A stretch of 64,000 nucleotides of DNA from Micropruina glycogenica (GCF_039524395.1 NZ_BAAAGO010000007.1), one strand, 5' to 3'. Numbered from the stretch's first letter, positions 24,928 to 34,122 are shown. Notes: generated from the letters alone by a model not told the origin. Program-made: numbers and translations.

Positions 24928-25827
24928 GTGATCGATCCGCGGTTGCTGTACACGTTCAATCCCGAGGTGTGGTCGAGCCTTGACGGCAAGCGTCCGGTGC
25001 TGATTCACCTGTTCGAGGGTTACGTCGACGCGGCCGCGGTCAACCGGGGCCTGGCCACGCACATCTTGGCGCACTGCAAGCACGAGGTGCTCGCCGAGTT
25101 CGACCACGACCAGTTGCACGACTACCGCAGCCGCCGGCCGCAGATGGTGTTCGACACGAACAAGTGGGTGTCGATGAGCGACTTCTCACTGCTGCTGTAC
25201 AAGGTGTTGGACGCCGAGGGCCAGCCGTTTCTGCTGCTCAGCGGGCCCGAACCCGACACCCAGTGGCGCCGCATGACGCAGGCGGTGCTCGGCATCGCCG
25301 AGCGGCTCGACTCGGCCATGCTGCTCACCGGCAGCGGCGTGCCGATGGCGGTTCCGCACACCCGGCCCACTCTGGTCACCTCGCACTCCACCGATCCGGC
25401 CCGGGCGGCCGGCAACCCGCTGTGGATCGACCGCATTCAGATTCCCGGCAGCTTCTCGGCGGCGCTGGAGTACCGCGGTGGTCACGCCGGCATCACCGGC
25501 ATGGGCTTCGTTGCGCACGTGCCGCACTACCTGGCGCAGTCGACATTTCCGCAGGCCACCGCTGCGGTGCTGCGCCGCATGAACGAGGCGGCCGGGCTCA
25601 GCATTCCGCTGGGCGAACTCGACGACGAGGCCGAGCAGCAGCTCGTCACCATTCAGGCCGAGGTACAAGAAGACTCCGAGTTTCCGGCCGTGCTGGCAGC
25701 GCTCGAAGAGCAGTACGACCAGCTCGCCGACTCTGGTCGAGCTGCAGTGCCCACCGCCGACGAGATCGGAGCCGCCGTGGAGCAGTTCCTCGCCGAACAA
25801 GACGATTCGGGCGACGGGCAGGGCTGA
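24928..25827 (+). CDS. PAC2 family protein
   Basis: A 299-aa cytoplasmic protein of the PAC2 family (proteasome assembly chaperone 2 fold, common in actinobacteria). Recognised by PVLIHLFEGYVDAAAVNR near 25-42, the FDHDQLHDYRSRRPQM segment, and GHAGITGMGFVAHVPHYLA. The C-terminus (about 225-299) is acidic and helical. Its function in bacteria is not established; a role beside the proteasome is only suggested by the fold. The start follows a -10 element. tesB begins 7 nt after its stop, so the two are co-transcribed. Confidence 0.9.
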   Translation: MIDPRLLYTFNPEVWSSLDGKRPVLIHLFEGYVDAAAVNRGLATHILAHCKHEVLAEFDHDQLHDYRSRRPQMVFDTNKWVSMSDFSLLLYKVLDAEGQPFLLLSGPEPDTQWRRMTQAVLGIAERLDSAMLLTGSGVPMAVPHTRPTLVTSHSTDPARAAGNPLWIDRIQIPGSFSAALEYRGGHAGITGMGFVAHVPHYLAQSTFPQATAAVLRRMNEAAGLSIPLGELDDEAEQQLVTIQAEVQEDSEFPAVLAALEEQYDQLADSGRAAVPTADEIGAAVEQFLAEQDDSGDGQG

Positions 25828-25833
25828 TCGGCC

Positions 25834-26691
25834 ATGCCCCGCACCACCGGCGAGCTGCTCACCCTGCTGCAGCTCGAGCAGCTCGACACCGACCTGTATC
25901 GTGGCCCGCAGCCCGAAACTGCCATGCAGCGTTCGTTCGGCGGCGAGGTGCTGGCCCAAGGCCTCAGTGCCGCGTACCGAACGGTCGACAGCGATCGGCT
26001 CGCGCACTCGCTGAATGCCTACTTTCTGCGTCCCGGTTCGCCGGCCTCGCCGATTCTCTACGTGGTCGAGCCGACCCGCGACGGACGCACCTTCAGCCAG
26101 CGTCGCGTGGTGGCCCGGCAGGACGGCCGTCCGATCTTTTCGATGGTGTGCTCATTTCACGTGCACGAGACCGGTCTCGATCATGCCGACCCGCTGCCCA
26201 GCGACGTCCCGCCGCCCGAGGCGTGCCGTCCGGCCGCCCAGGTGCTGGGCGAGCGGTCGGCACGTCGGGCCGCGTTCTGGGAGATGGAGTGGGGTGCACT
26301 CGACGCCCGTTACGTCACCGAGCCGGCACATGCGGCCGAGAACGGGTCGTCTCGGCTGATGCTGTGGATCAAGGCCGAATCGAAGCTGCCCGACGATCCG
26401 CGCATTCACCAGATGGTGCTGGCCTATCTGTCCGACATTTCGCTGCTCAGCGTGAGCACCGTCACCCACCCGGTCGAGTTCATGTCACCCGCGCTGCACG
26501 CCGCCTCGATCGACCACGCGATGTGGTTTCACCGGCCCGTGAGAGCCGACGAGTGGCTGCTGTACGACCAGGCGTCGCCGTCGGCCTCTGGAGCCCTCGG
26601 TTTCGCCCAGGGCCGGCTGTTCGGCCACAACGGCGTCTTCGGCGCGTCCTGCGCCCAGCAGGGCCTGATCCGGCTCGTCGACCGCGCCTGA
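25834..26691 (+). CDS. tesB: Acyl-CoA thioesterase II
   Basis: Hydrolyses acyl-CoA to free fatty acid and CoA; 285 aa, the usual TesB length. Two hotdog domains: the first (about 10-115) contains RSFGGEVLAQGLSAAYRTV and HSLNAYFLRPG; the second (about 160-285) contains SIDHAMWFHRPVRADEWLLYDQ and GRLFGHNGVFGASCAQQGLIR. Residues corresponding to the catalytic D, T/S and Q of TesB appear in LDHAMWFHRP-type and CAQQG motifs. Co-transcribed with the PAC2 gene 6 nt upstream; no functional link between them is known to me. Confidence 0.93.
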   Translation: MPRTTGELLTLLQLEQLDTDLYRGPQPETAMQRSFGGEVLAQGLSAAYRTVDSDRLAHSLNAYFLRPGSPASPILYVVEPTRDGRTFSQRRVVARQDGRPIFSMVCSFHVHETGLDHADPLPSDVPPPEACRPAAQVLGERSARRAAFWEMEWGALDARYVTEPAHAAENGSSRLMLWIKAESKLPDDPRIHQMVLAYLSDISLLSVSTVTHPVEFMSPALHAASIDHAMWFHRPVRADEWLLYDQASPSASGALGFAQGRLFGHNGVFGASCAQQGLIRLVDRA

Positions 26692-26956
26692 AGCCGGTCA
26701 TCGACAAGGCCGGGTCTCGTTCGAGCGATTCAGGGGGGCCGTGATCTCAGGCCCGTGCATGCTCAGCCGGCCGCAGACGTTCACAAATCCGTCGTCATCT
26801 CACGGGCCTACGTGTCGATGCGCGCGACTATGGCGTCCGTTATGAGATCCCGGCGTGCGCCGGGATGACGTGGGCATGCGCCGGGATGACGTGAAGCGTG
26901 CAGGCGTTGTCCGGGATCCCACACAGCAGGACGCCCGATCGATCGACGACCATCGG
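26692..26956. other. Gene-free gap with family B repeats
   Basis: Holds one full family B element in reverse orientation (26844-26870: GAGAT, arms CCCGGC and GCCGGG, ATGACG) and a partial copy directly after it (26876-26890). Nothing else is recognisable. Confidence 0.6.
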
Positions 26957-28114
26957 TCAAGGCGGCGGTTGGACGCCGCGCGCGGCACACCCCGTCCAAA
27001 TGGTCGCGTAGGCCCCATTCCTGGCGAGCAGATCGTCGTGGGTGCCCAGTTCGACCAGACGGCCGTGGCTCAGCACGGCGATCGCGTCGGCACCCTCGGC
27101 CTGGCTGAGCCGGTGCGCCACGACCAGGGCGGTTCTGCCCCGAATGGCGGCCAGGGCTGCCCGTTCGGGGTCGCGGGACGCTGCACTGCCCGCCTCGGCG
27201 GTGGCCTCGTCGAGAATCACCACCGGGGCCCGGGCCAGCCACAGCCGGGCCAGCGCCAGGTGCTGGGCCTGTGCGACGGTGAGTTGATGCCCGCCCTCGC
27301 CGACCACGGTGGCGGGCCCTGCGGCAGGGCGTGCACCCACGCGTGCGCCCCCACCGCTCGCAATGCCGATTCAAGAGTCGCCTCGTCGGCGCCCGGCCGG
27401 CCCAGGCTCAGGTTGTCGGCGACAGTTCCGGCGAACACGTGCACCTCTTGGCTGACCGAGTTGACCCACGTGGACGGCTGGGTCACGGCGCCCTGCGGCC
27501 GCGCACCCACCTCGACCAACCCTTCGCTGGGTTGCAGCAGCCCGGCGACCAGCTTGACCAGGGTGGTCTTGCCGGCCCCGCTCTCGCCGACCAGCACCAT
27601 GCGGCGCGCCGGCGGCACCTGCAGTGACACCCCCCGCAGCACCGGGTGACCGGCTTCGTAGTCGTAGCCGACGTCCCGCACCCGCACCCCGTCGCCGGGG
27701 TCCCCGACGGGGAGTCGACGGCACGGTCAAGGCGCAACACGCCCACCAGCCGGGCCAGGGACGCGCCCGCGTCCTGCACGGTGTCGAGTTGGGACAGCAG
27801 CCCGCCGATGGGGTTGAACAGCCCGTGAAAGTAGAGGGCGGCGGTGGTGGCCGCACCGACTTCGATGTCTCCGGCGGCCACTGCGAAGAAGCCGACGATC
27901 AGCCCGGGGCGGCGACGTCGCGCTGGGCCACGGCCCGGTCGATCACCAGACCGATGAGCACCGCGACCAGTGCCTCGCAACCCTGATGCGTCGAGGTCAG
28001 CACGGCACAGGTCGTCGCGTCTCGCCAGTGGGTGCGCAACCCGCGCCGCACCAGTGCAGTCCCGCTGCTCAATGCCGCCTCGCTCGTCGTGCCGGACACG
28101 CAGAACGGTGCCAT
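26957..28114 (-). pseudogene. Degraded ABC exporter (fused membrane and ATPase domains)
   Basis: Remnant of an ABC exporter half-transporter normally near 580-600 aa; only about 386 codons remain in at least four frame segments. The start is intact: ATG 28114 behind a TAGCCT element, encoding LVRRGLRTHWRDAT and the first helix (ALVAVLIGLVIDRAVA). At about 27900 roughly 200 residues of membrane domain are missing and the frame changes before LIVGFFAVAAGDIEVG. A second shift falls near 27705, before VRVRDVGYDYEAG. The ATPase has Walker A GESGAGKTT, a third shift near 27330, then HQLTVAQAQ (degenerate signature) and Walker B VVILDEAT, H-loop VVAHRLS. Large deletion plus several shifts make true decay much more likely than sequencing error. 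Confidence 0.85.
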
Positions 28115-28121
28115 TAACGCA

Positions 28122-28127
28122 AGGCTA
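28122..28127 (-). promoter_or_regulatory. -10 element (TAGCCT) of the degraded ABC exporter gene
   Basis: On the minus strand TAGCCT ends 7 nt before the ATG at 28114. The promoter survived although the gene did not. Confidence 0.55.
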
Positions 28128-28176
28128 GCGGCGCATAATCAGGCCCGGTCACGCCGTCTCATCAGCCCTGGACGCA

Positions 28177-28211
28177 CCAACGGCCCGTCCCAGGGCGGGA
28201 CGGGCCGTTGG
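28177..28211 (-). terminator. Terminator after the group 2 sigma factor gene
   Basis: A perfect 15-bp stem (28177-28191 with 28197-28211) closes an AGGGC loop. It lies 9 nt beyond the stop codon of the minus-strand sigma gene. Confidence 0.82.
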
Positions 28212-28220
28212 TCTGCTGAA

Positions 28221-29168
28221 TCAGGCGGCGAGTTCTTGCGAGCTGCGCAGCTTGGCGATGGCGTGCCGCTCGATCTGCCGCACGCGTTCGGCGGTGATGC
28301 CCCACACGGCGGCGATGTCGGCCAGCTTGGCCTGCCGGCCGTCCATCAGGCCGTAGCGGCGGCGGACGACGTCGGCCGAGCGCTCGTCGAGCGACGACAA
28401 CATGTCGTCGAGCCGGGCGCGGTCTTCGGCGTCGAGCACCATCTCGTCGGGGCCGGGGGACATCTCGCGGGCGAGCAGGTCGCCCAGGGCGGTGTCGCCG
28501 TCCGCTTCGATCGGGGCGTCGAGGCTGACGTGGTCGCGGGCCAGCCGCAGCAGGTCGATGACCTGCTCTTCGGTGAGGCCCAGCTCGTCGGCGATCTCGA
28601 CCAGTTCGGGCTCACGGCCCAAGCGGCGCTCCAGCGTGCGGCGCACGGCCGAGACCTGGTTGACCTGCTCGGCCACGTGCACCGGCAGCCGCACGATGCG
28701 GCCCTGCTGCGCGATGCCACGCGAGATGGACTGGCGCACCCACCAGGTGGCGTAGGTCGAGAACTTGAAGCCCTTGGCGTAGTCGAACTTCTCCACGGCG
28801 CGGATCAGGCCGGTGTTGCCCTCTTGCACCAGGTCGAGCAGCGGCATCTGGGCCCGGCCGTACTTGCGGGCCACCGACACCACCAGGCGCAGGTTGGCGG
28901 TGATGAAGCGCTGCAGCGCGGCGTCGCCTTCGGCCACGATGCGGCTCAGTTCGTCGGCGGTGCACGCGACGCGCTCACGCGAGTCGGCGTCGACGGTGCC
29001 GCTGAGCAGTGCCCGGGCGAACAGGCCGGCTTCGATGCGCTTGGCGAGAATGACCTCCTCTTCGGCGGTCAGCAGTGCGGTCTTGGCGATTCCGTCCAGG
29101 TAGAGGCCTACAGCGTCCTTGCCGTCGATTCCGTCGGTGCTCCGAATTCGGTGCGCAGTCGAGATCAT
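28221..29168 (-). CDS. sigB: Group 2 (principal-like) RNA polymerase sigma factor
   Basis: A 315-aa sigma-70 factor lacking the long acidic N-terminal region 1.1. Region 1.2 starts near residue 18 (VGLYLDGI), region 2 has NLRLVVSVARKY and KGFKFSTYATWWVRQ (132-146), and region 4.2 ends with an HTH in TAERVRQIERHAIAKLRSS. This domain set fits the SigB/HrdA-C group that supports stationary or stress transcription beside the primary sigma factor. AAAGGA lies before the ATG. Sequence similarity to the primary factor at 31.6 kb suggests overlapping promoter recognition. The name sigB follows actinobacterial custom and is not proven. Confidence 0.92.
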   Translation of the reverse strand: MISTAHRIRSTDGIDGKDAVGLYLDGIAKTALLTAEEEVILAKRIEAGLFARALLSGTVDADSRERVACTADELSRIVAEGDAALQRFITANLRLVVSVARKYGRAQMPLLDLVQEGNTGLIRAVEKFDYAKGFKFSTYATWWVRQSISRGIAQQGRIVRLPVHVAEQVNQVSAVRRTLERRLGREPELVEIADELGLTEEQVIDLLRLARDHVSLDAPIEADGDTALGDLLAREMSPGPDEMVLDAEDRARLDDMLSSLDERSADVVRRRYGLMDGRQAKLADIAAVWGITAERVRQIERHAIAKLRSSQELAA

Positions 29169-29310
29169 GTGCGTCCTTTCGCTTCGTCACTCAGTACAAC
29201 GCAGCGGGCGGCGCAGAACTTCTCGTGTTGGCCCTCAATGAACCCTGAACGCACCCCAGGGTGACAAACCAAGACCACAGTCGTACTCAGGGTTCGACCG
29301 CGGGGGGTTA

Positions 29311-31428
29311 TCAGGCGGGCGATGAGGCCTGGTCGATGATCCAGGCAAGCTCGAACGCCAGGTCGCGCCAGGCCTGGTAGCGCCCCGAAACCCCGCCGTG
29401 ACCGGCCACCATTTCGGTGCGCAGCAGAATCGGACGAGCCGGGTCGTCGTCCACTGTACGTCGCAGCTGAGCGACCCACTTGGCCGGCTCGGTGACCTCC
29501 ACCCGGGTGTCGTTGAGGCTGGTGGTGGCGAGCACCGCCGGAAACCGCCCCGCGGGCACGTTCTCGTAGGGGGTGTAGCCCTTCATGCAGGCGTACACCG
29601 CAGGGTCGTGCAGCGGGTCGCCCCACTCGTCCCACTCGGTGACGGTCAGCGGTAGATCGGGGTTCAGGATCGTGGTCAGCGCGTCGACGAACGGCACGTC
29701 GGCATGCACGGCGCGAAAGGCGTCGGGTGCCAGGTTGACCGCGGCCCCGACGGTCAAACCGCCGGCGGACCCGCCCTGGGCGACCAGCCGGTTGGCCGAC
29801 GTCCAGCCTTCGTCGACCAGGTGCCGCGCGCAGGCCACGAAGTCGGTGAAGGTGTTCGGCTTCGCCAGCAGCCGGCCCTGTTCGTACCAGGCCCGCCCCA
29901 GTTCGCCGCCGCCGCGCACGTGCGCCACGGCCCAGACGAAACCGCGGTCGAGCAGGCTCAGCCGGGGAATCGAGAACCAGGGCAGCATCGACGTTTCGTA
30001 GGCGCCGTAGGCGTACAGCAGGGCGGGCGCCGAGCCGTCCCTCGGCACGTCGGCGCGGTGCACGATCGACAGCGGCACCCGGGAGCCGTCGGGTGCCGTC
30101 ACCCATTCGCGGTGCTGCACGTAGGCGCCGGGGTCGAACGCGCCGAGCACCGGGTGGTCGAGCACCTCGGTGGCCTTGAGCACCCGGCGCCGGCCGGTGT
30201 CGAGCCGATATTCCTCGAGTCGGCGGGGGGTGACCAGTGACTCGTGCACGAGCCTGATGCGGTCGGTGGTTGGGTCGTCTGACGACACGGCGCCGGCGCT
30301 GTAGAGCGGCTCGTCGAAGCCGATCGGCACGGGATCGCCCCAGGTGCCGTCGGGCAAGCGGGTGAGCACCTCGATCAGCGGCAGCGCTTGTGAGCGGGAA
30401 CTCAGCACCAGGTAGTCGGCGTAGGCGTCCACGCCCAGCAGGCGCACGCCCGGGCGCTGCGGCACCAGAGGCTGCCAGTCGTGGGCGCCGGTGGCCGTGA
30501 ACGGCGCCACGGCCAACTCGAAATCCGTGGCGCCGTCGTTGTGCACGATGTAGAGGCCGTCGGTGCCCACCTCGACGCTGTATTCGAGCCCTTCCCGGCG
30601 AGGGGCGACCACCCGGAGGCCCGCGTCCGGGTCGGTCACATCGAGCAGCCAGTACTCGCTGGTCTGCTTGCTTTCGCTCGCGATCAAGACCTTGGTGCGG
30701 TCGCGAGAATCGTCCACGCCCAGCCAGAACCGCTCGTCGGGTTCGCTCAGCAGCAGGGTGTCGGCGCCGGCCGACCCCAGCGTGTGCAGCCAGACCCGGT
30801 CGGGCCGCCACGCGTCGTCGACGGTGAGATAGACCAGCCGCTCGTCGCCGCACCAGCAACCGCCGGCCGCGACGGGTACATCGGGCGCCGGCAGTTCGGC
30901 CCGGGTGGCCAGGTCGATGACGTGAAACCGGTAACGCTCGTCGCCGCTGGTGTCTTGGCTCCACGCCAGCAGCCGTCCGTCGGGGGACACGTCGCAGAGG
31001 CCTAGGGCGAAGAAGGCCTGACCCTCGGCGACCAGGTTCTCGTCGAGCACCACCTGCTCACCCGGCGGGGCGGTGGTCACGTCGGGAATCTCGTCGGCGT
31101 CGAGGGCGGGCAGCCGGCAGTGAATCGGGTAGTCGAGGCCCTCGATCGAGCGGCTGTAGTACCACCAGGCCGAGCCGTCGGTGTGCCGCACGAACGACGG
31201 CACGCTGAGGTCGGTCTGCCGGGTGCGGGCCAGAATGTCGTCGTAGAGCTCGTCGCGCAGGGGGGCCAGGTGGGCGGTGGCGTCGACGGTGTAGGCGTTC
31301 TCGGCCGCGAGGTGGGCCAGAAAGTCCGCCGACCCCTTGTCGCTCATCCAGGCGAAGTCGTCGACGAACTCGTCGCCGTGGTGCAGCCGGCGGGTTGGGC
31401 GGGCGTCGGCCCGCGGAGGTTGCGGCAT
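29311..31428 (-). CDS. S9 family serine peptidase (prolyl oligopeptidase/oligopeptidase B type)
   Basis: A 705-aa cytoplasmic peptidase that cleaves short peptides after basic or prolyl residues, depending on subgroup. A seven-bladed propeller fills about 60-410; the alpha/beta hydrolase domain follows. The triad is S554 (GGSAGG), D640 (LNDTRVE) and H677 (AGHGGVSGR), at normal spacing. YDDILARTRQTDLSVP and VRHTDGSAWWYYSR near the N-terminus resemble oligopeptidase B. The ATG at 31428 is chosen because a TAGGGT element lies 7 nt upstream and the homologous region begins right after; a longer reading would run into the sigA promoter region. Divergent from sigA. Confidence 0.93.
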   Translation of the reverse strand: MPQPPRADARPTRRLHHGDEFVDDFAWMSDKGSADFLAHLAAENAYTVDATAHLAPLRDELYDDILARTRQTDLSVPSFVRHTDGSAWWYYSRSIEGLDYPIHCRLPALDADEIPDVTTAPPGEQVVLDENLVAEGQAFFALGLCDVSPDGRLLAWSQDTSGDERYRFHVIDLATRAELPAPDVPVAAGGCWCGDERLVYLTVDDAWRPDRVWLHTLGSAGADTLLLSEPDERFWLGVDDSRDRTKVLIASESKQTSEYWLLDVTDPDAGLRVVAPRREGLEYSVEVGTDGLYIVHNDGATDFELAVAPFTATGAHDWQPLVPQRPGVRLLGVDAYADYLVLSSRSQALPLIEVLTRLPDGTWGDPVPIGFDEPLYSAGAVSSDDPTTDRIRLVHESLVTPRRLEEYRLDTGRRRVLKATEVLDHPVLGAFDPGAYVQHREWVTAPDGSRVPLSIVHRADVPRDGSAPALLYAYGAYETSMLPWFSIPRLSLLDRGFVWAVAHVRGGGELGRAWYEQGRLLAKPNTFTDFVACARHLVDEGWTSANRLVAQGGSAGGLTVGAAVNLAPDAFRAVHADVPFVDALTTILNPDLPLTVTEWDEWGDPLHDPAVYACMKGYTPYENVPAGRFPAVLATTSLNDTRVEVTEPAKWVAQLRRTVDDDPARPILLRTEMVAGHGGVSGRYQAWRDLAFELAWIIDQASSPA

Positions 31429-31435
31429 GACGACG

Positions 31436-31441
31436 ACCCTA
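31436..31441 (-). promoter_or_regulatory. -10 element (TAGGGT) of the peptidase gene
   Basis: Minus-strand TAGGGT, 7 nt before the ATG at 31428; it fixes the start codon and predicts a leaderless transcript. Confidence 0.65.
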
Positions 31442-31523
31442 GTGGTGCGTCCGAGACCTGCTGGTGCTCGCCCGCGTTTGGATTGTGCCCACCCGCGTGA
31501 CAGAATGAACGCGGCGCTAGCCA

Positions 31524-31529
31524 TTGACA
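31524..31529 (+). promoter_or_regulatory. -35-like element (TTGACA) upstream of sigA
   Basis: A perfect TTGACA 47 nt before the sigA start. No good -10 hexamer lies 17 nt away (CAAAAT is 20 nt away), so activity is uncertain. Confidence 0.35.
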
Positions 31530-31575
31530 ACCCCCGGTCGGTGCGCGCCCAAAATCAAGATCCGAAAGGCTACTT

Positions 31576-32949
31576 GTGTCACCACGCTCCAGTGCCGCAG
31601 CCAAAGTCGAAACCGTATCTGACGAGGCCGCGCCCGCACCCCGCCGACGTCGCACCAGCACTTCAGCAAAGCAGCCCGCCGCCCATCGCGGTAAGCCCGC
31701 CGCGGCGCCCGCCCCCGAGGCGCCCGAGCTTGACGCCGAGGCCACCGACGATGAGGACGTGGCCCCCGACGAGCTCGAAGAGGTCGAGGTCGACGACGCG
31801 CCCACCCTCGAAGAGGCCGTGCTCAGCCCCGGTTCGGTCGACGTGAAGTTCGCCCGCGAGGGTGACGACGTGGTGCTCACCGTCGGTGGCAAGCGCCGTT
31901 CGCTCGACGACGTCGACGACTCGAACTTCGAAGAGGCCAAGGAGGCCGTCGTCGAGAAGGAGTTGACCGAGGACGAGGGCTTCATCGTCAGCGACGCCGA
32001 CGACGCCGACGAGCCCGAGCAGCAGGTGCTGGTCGCGGGTGCGACCGCCGACCCGGTGAAGGACTACCTCAAGCAGATCGGCAAGGTCGCGCTGCTGAAC
32101 GCCGAGCAGGAGGTCACCCTCGCCAAGCGCATCGAGGCCGGCCTGTTCGCCGAGGAGTCGATCAACACCGGACGCTCGATCAGTGCGTCCGACCAGGACG
32201 ACTACGACTGGATCGCTCAAGACGGACGACGCGCCAAGAACCACCTGCTCGAGGCCAACCTGCGCCTCGTGGTGTCGCTGGCCAAGCGCTACACCGGCCG
32301 CGGCATGCTGTTTCTCGACCTGATCCAGGAGGGCAACCTCGGCCTGATCCGTGCGGTCGAGAAGTTCGACTACACCAAGGGCTACAAGTTCTCCACCTAC
32401 GCCACCTGGTGGATCAAGCAGGCGATCACCCGCGCGATGGCCGACCAGGCCCGCACCATCCGGATCCCCGTCCACATGGTCGAGGTGATCAACAAGCTCG
32501 CCCGCGTGCAGCGTCAGATGCTGCAGGACCTGGGTCGCGAACCGACGCCCGAAGAGCTCGCCAAAGAGCTCGACATGACCCCCGAGAAGGTCGTCGAGGT
32601 GCAGAAGTACGGCCGCGAGCCGATCTCGCTGCACACGCCTCTGGGCGAGGACGGCGACTCAGAGTTCGGCGACCTGATCGAGGACTCCGAGGCGGTCGTT
32701 CCGGCAGAAGCGGTGAACTTCACCCTGCTGCAAGAGCAACTGCACGACGTGCTCGACACCCTCAGCGAGCGTGAGGCCGGCGTGGTGTCGATGCGCTTCG
32801 GCCTCACCGACGGCCAGCCCAAGACGCTCGACGAGATCGGCAAAGTGTACGGCGTCACCCGTGAGCGCATCCGCCAGATCGAGTCGAAGACGATGAGCAA
32901 GCTGCGGCACCCGTCGCGCTCGCAGGTGCTTCGCGACTACCTCGACTGA
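31576..32949 (+). CDS. sigA: Primary RNA polymerase sigma factor (RpoD/HrdB/SigA)
   Basis: Housekeeping sigma-70 of 457 aa. An acidic, alanine-rich N-terminal extension (about 1-155, with the EAPELDAEATDDEDV run) precedes region 1.2 (from about 159, DPVKDYLKQIGKVALLNAEQE). Region 2.3-2.4 is KGYKFSTYATWWIKQAITR near 269; region 3 follows with IRIPVHMVEVINKL; region 4.2 HTH is GVTRERIRQIESKTMSKLRHP near the end, finishing with QVLRDYLD, the usual C-terminus. The GTG start follows GAAAGG at 6 nt. It is divergent from the peptidase gene, and a small membrane protein gene follows at once. Confidence 0.97.
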   Translation: MSPRSSAAAKVETVSDEAAPAPRRRRTSTSAKQPAAHRGKPAAAPAPEAPELDAEATDDEDVAPDELEEVEVDDAPTLEEAVLSPGSVDVKFAREGDDVVLTVGGKRRSLDDVDDSNFEEAKEAVVEKELTEDEGFIVSDADDADEPEQQVLVAGATADPVKDYLKQIGKVALLNAEQEVTLAKRIEAGLFAEESINTGRSISASDQDDYDWIAQDGRRAKNHLLEANLRLVVSLAKRYTGRGMLFLDLIQEGNLGLIRAVEKFDYTKGYKFSTYATWWIKQAITRAMADQARTIRIPVHMVEVINKLARVQRQMLQDLGREPTPEELAKELDMTPEKVVEVQKYGREPISLHTPLGEDGDSEFGDLIEDSEAVVPAEAVNFTLLQEQLHDVLDTLSEREAGVVSMRFGLTDGQPKTLDEIGKVYGVTRERIRQIESKTMSKLRHPSRSQVLRDYLD

Positions 32950-32953
32950 CGCC

Positions 32954-33307
32954 TTGACGGCCGACGACAACGGGGCGCAGCAGTCGCCCGTGGTGCCGAT
33001 CGTGGTGCTCTCGCTGATGGTGGTGGCGTGCCTGCTGTCTGGGGTGATGCTCACCGGGCTCTCGGTGGATCATTACTCGCTGCCGGCACCCGACGGTGGT
33101 GTGCAGTCGATGACGCACACCTACCCCGAGCGGGTCGCACTGGCGTGGACGGCCTGGGCCGGCGCAGCGGGTGCTGCGATCGGGCTGGTGCTCACGTTGC
33201 TCAAGCGGCCCCTGAGTCGGGTGTGGTGGGTCGTGCTGGCGATTCTGACCATAGTGGCGCTCAACGCCGCGCTGATCATCTCGGCCCAGCCCACACCCAG
33301 CTACTAA
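32954..33307 (+). CDS. Small membrane protein of unknown function
   Basis: A 117-aa protein with three hydrophobic segments (about 14-36, 62-84 and 91-111) and a polar loop containing a conserved-looking HYSLPAPDGGVQSMTHTYPE stretch. I do not recognise the family. It uses a TTG start 4 nt after the sigA stop, with no separate promoter, so it is probably translated from the sigA transcript. Hydrophobic pattern and codon use support that it is real. Confidence 0.65.
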   Translation: MTADDNGAQQSPVVPIVVLSLMVVACLLSGVMLTGLSVDHYSLPAPDGGVQSMTHTYPERVALAWTAWAGAAGAAIGLVLTLLKRPLSRVWWVVLAILTIVALNAALIISAQPTPSY

Positions 33308-33340
33308 TCGCCGCTCGTCGAGTTCGGACGGGCTCGCGTT

Positions 33341-33422
33341 GGTCGAGCTCGTCGAGACCCCGGGCATCGCTGGGCACAACGTGTCGAGACCGCGTCCCGT
33401 ACGGGTTTCGACAAGCTCGACC
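33341..33422. repeat. Pair of family A repeats in opposite orientation
   Basis: GGTCGAGCTCGTCGAGACC (33341-33359) and GGTTTCGACAAGCTCGACC (33404-33422) face each other between two convergent genes, with a partial TGTCGAGACC near 33382. Confidence 0.75.
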
Positions 33423-33430
33423 GACGGGGG

Positions 33431-34024
33431 TCAGCTCACCTTGTCGCTCTTGACGTTCCAGGTCACCGTCACCGCCGCGCCCAGGCCACCCTTGATGTCT
33501 TGCGGGCGGTAGGTCATGGTCACCTGGGTGAACGAGAAGGTGACGACGTCGAGCGGCGGACCGTCGGTGAACGCCACGTCGTAGGACTTGATCCGCAGGT
33601 TGGTGAAGTCCCAGGTCAGAAAGTCCTTCTGCCCCTCGCCCGCTTTGCGCCCGCTGAGAGTCGCGGTGGCGACGGCCGAACCCTGCACGCAATTCTTGAG
33701 AATCGCGGGCGAGGCCGAACTCGTGGCGAGAGCCAGGCAGATGTCTTTCGACGCAGCCCCGGCCACGCTGGTCGACTTCTGAGTGGACTGCCAGTCCATC
33801 GCTCGCACCTCGATCTGGCGCGGATGGTCACGGTCGAGCGACTCGCCGACGATGCCGTCGAGACGCAACCACCACGTCACGCCGCTGGCATCGTGGTCGG
33901 GCGGCACGAAGGCCATGGGAACGGCGGTGGCCAACGACGGGCCGGTCATGCCGAACAGGCCGGCGGTACCGATGCCGCTGCCGACCAGCAGGTTGCGCCT
34001 TGATGCGGTCAGGGGGTCGTTCAT
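33431..34024 (-). CDS. Hcp-like (type VI tube family) protein with a Tat signal
   Basis: A 197-aa protein. The N-terminus has a twin-arginine signal (SRRNLLVG, arginines 9-10, then GSGIGTAGLFGMTG). The rest resembles the Hcp1 family: VTWWLRLDGIVGESLDRDHPRQIEV near 47-72 fits the usual start of the Hcp barrel, KDICLALATSSASPAILKNCVQGSAVATATLSGR the middle, and FTQVTMTYRPQDIKGG the late strand. Hcp builds the type VI secretion tube in Gram-negatives; actinobacteria have isolated exported homologues of unknown role. GAGAGGAACG precedes the ATG. No other type VI genes are in the window. Confidence 0.78.
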   Translation of the reverse strand: MNDPLTASRRNLLVGSGIGTAGLFGMTGPSLATAVPMAFVPPDHDASGVTWWLRLDGIVGESLDRDHPRQIEVRAMDWQSTQKSTSVAGAASKDICLALATSSASPAILKNCVQGSAVATATLSGRKAGEGQKDFLTWDFTNLRIKSYDVAFTDGPPLDVVTFSFTQVTMTYRPQDIKGGLGAAVTVTWNVKSDKVS

Positions 34025-34122
34025 GGTCGTTCCTCTCTGCGGACGGGCCGGGTCGACCACAATGAGTACAACCGGCGACCCCGCGATACAGCGACCAGCC
34101 TGAACGTGACTGTGCGGTCGGT

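Noticed and set aside
23378..28220. Genomic island or prophage
   Set aside because: The decayed genes have ordinary composition and no integrase, attachment site, tRNA or phage gene is present.
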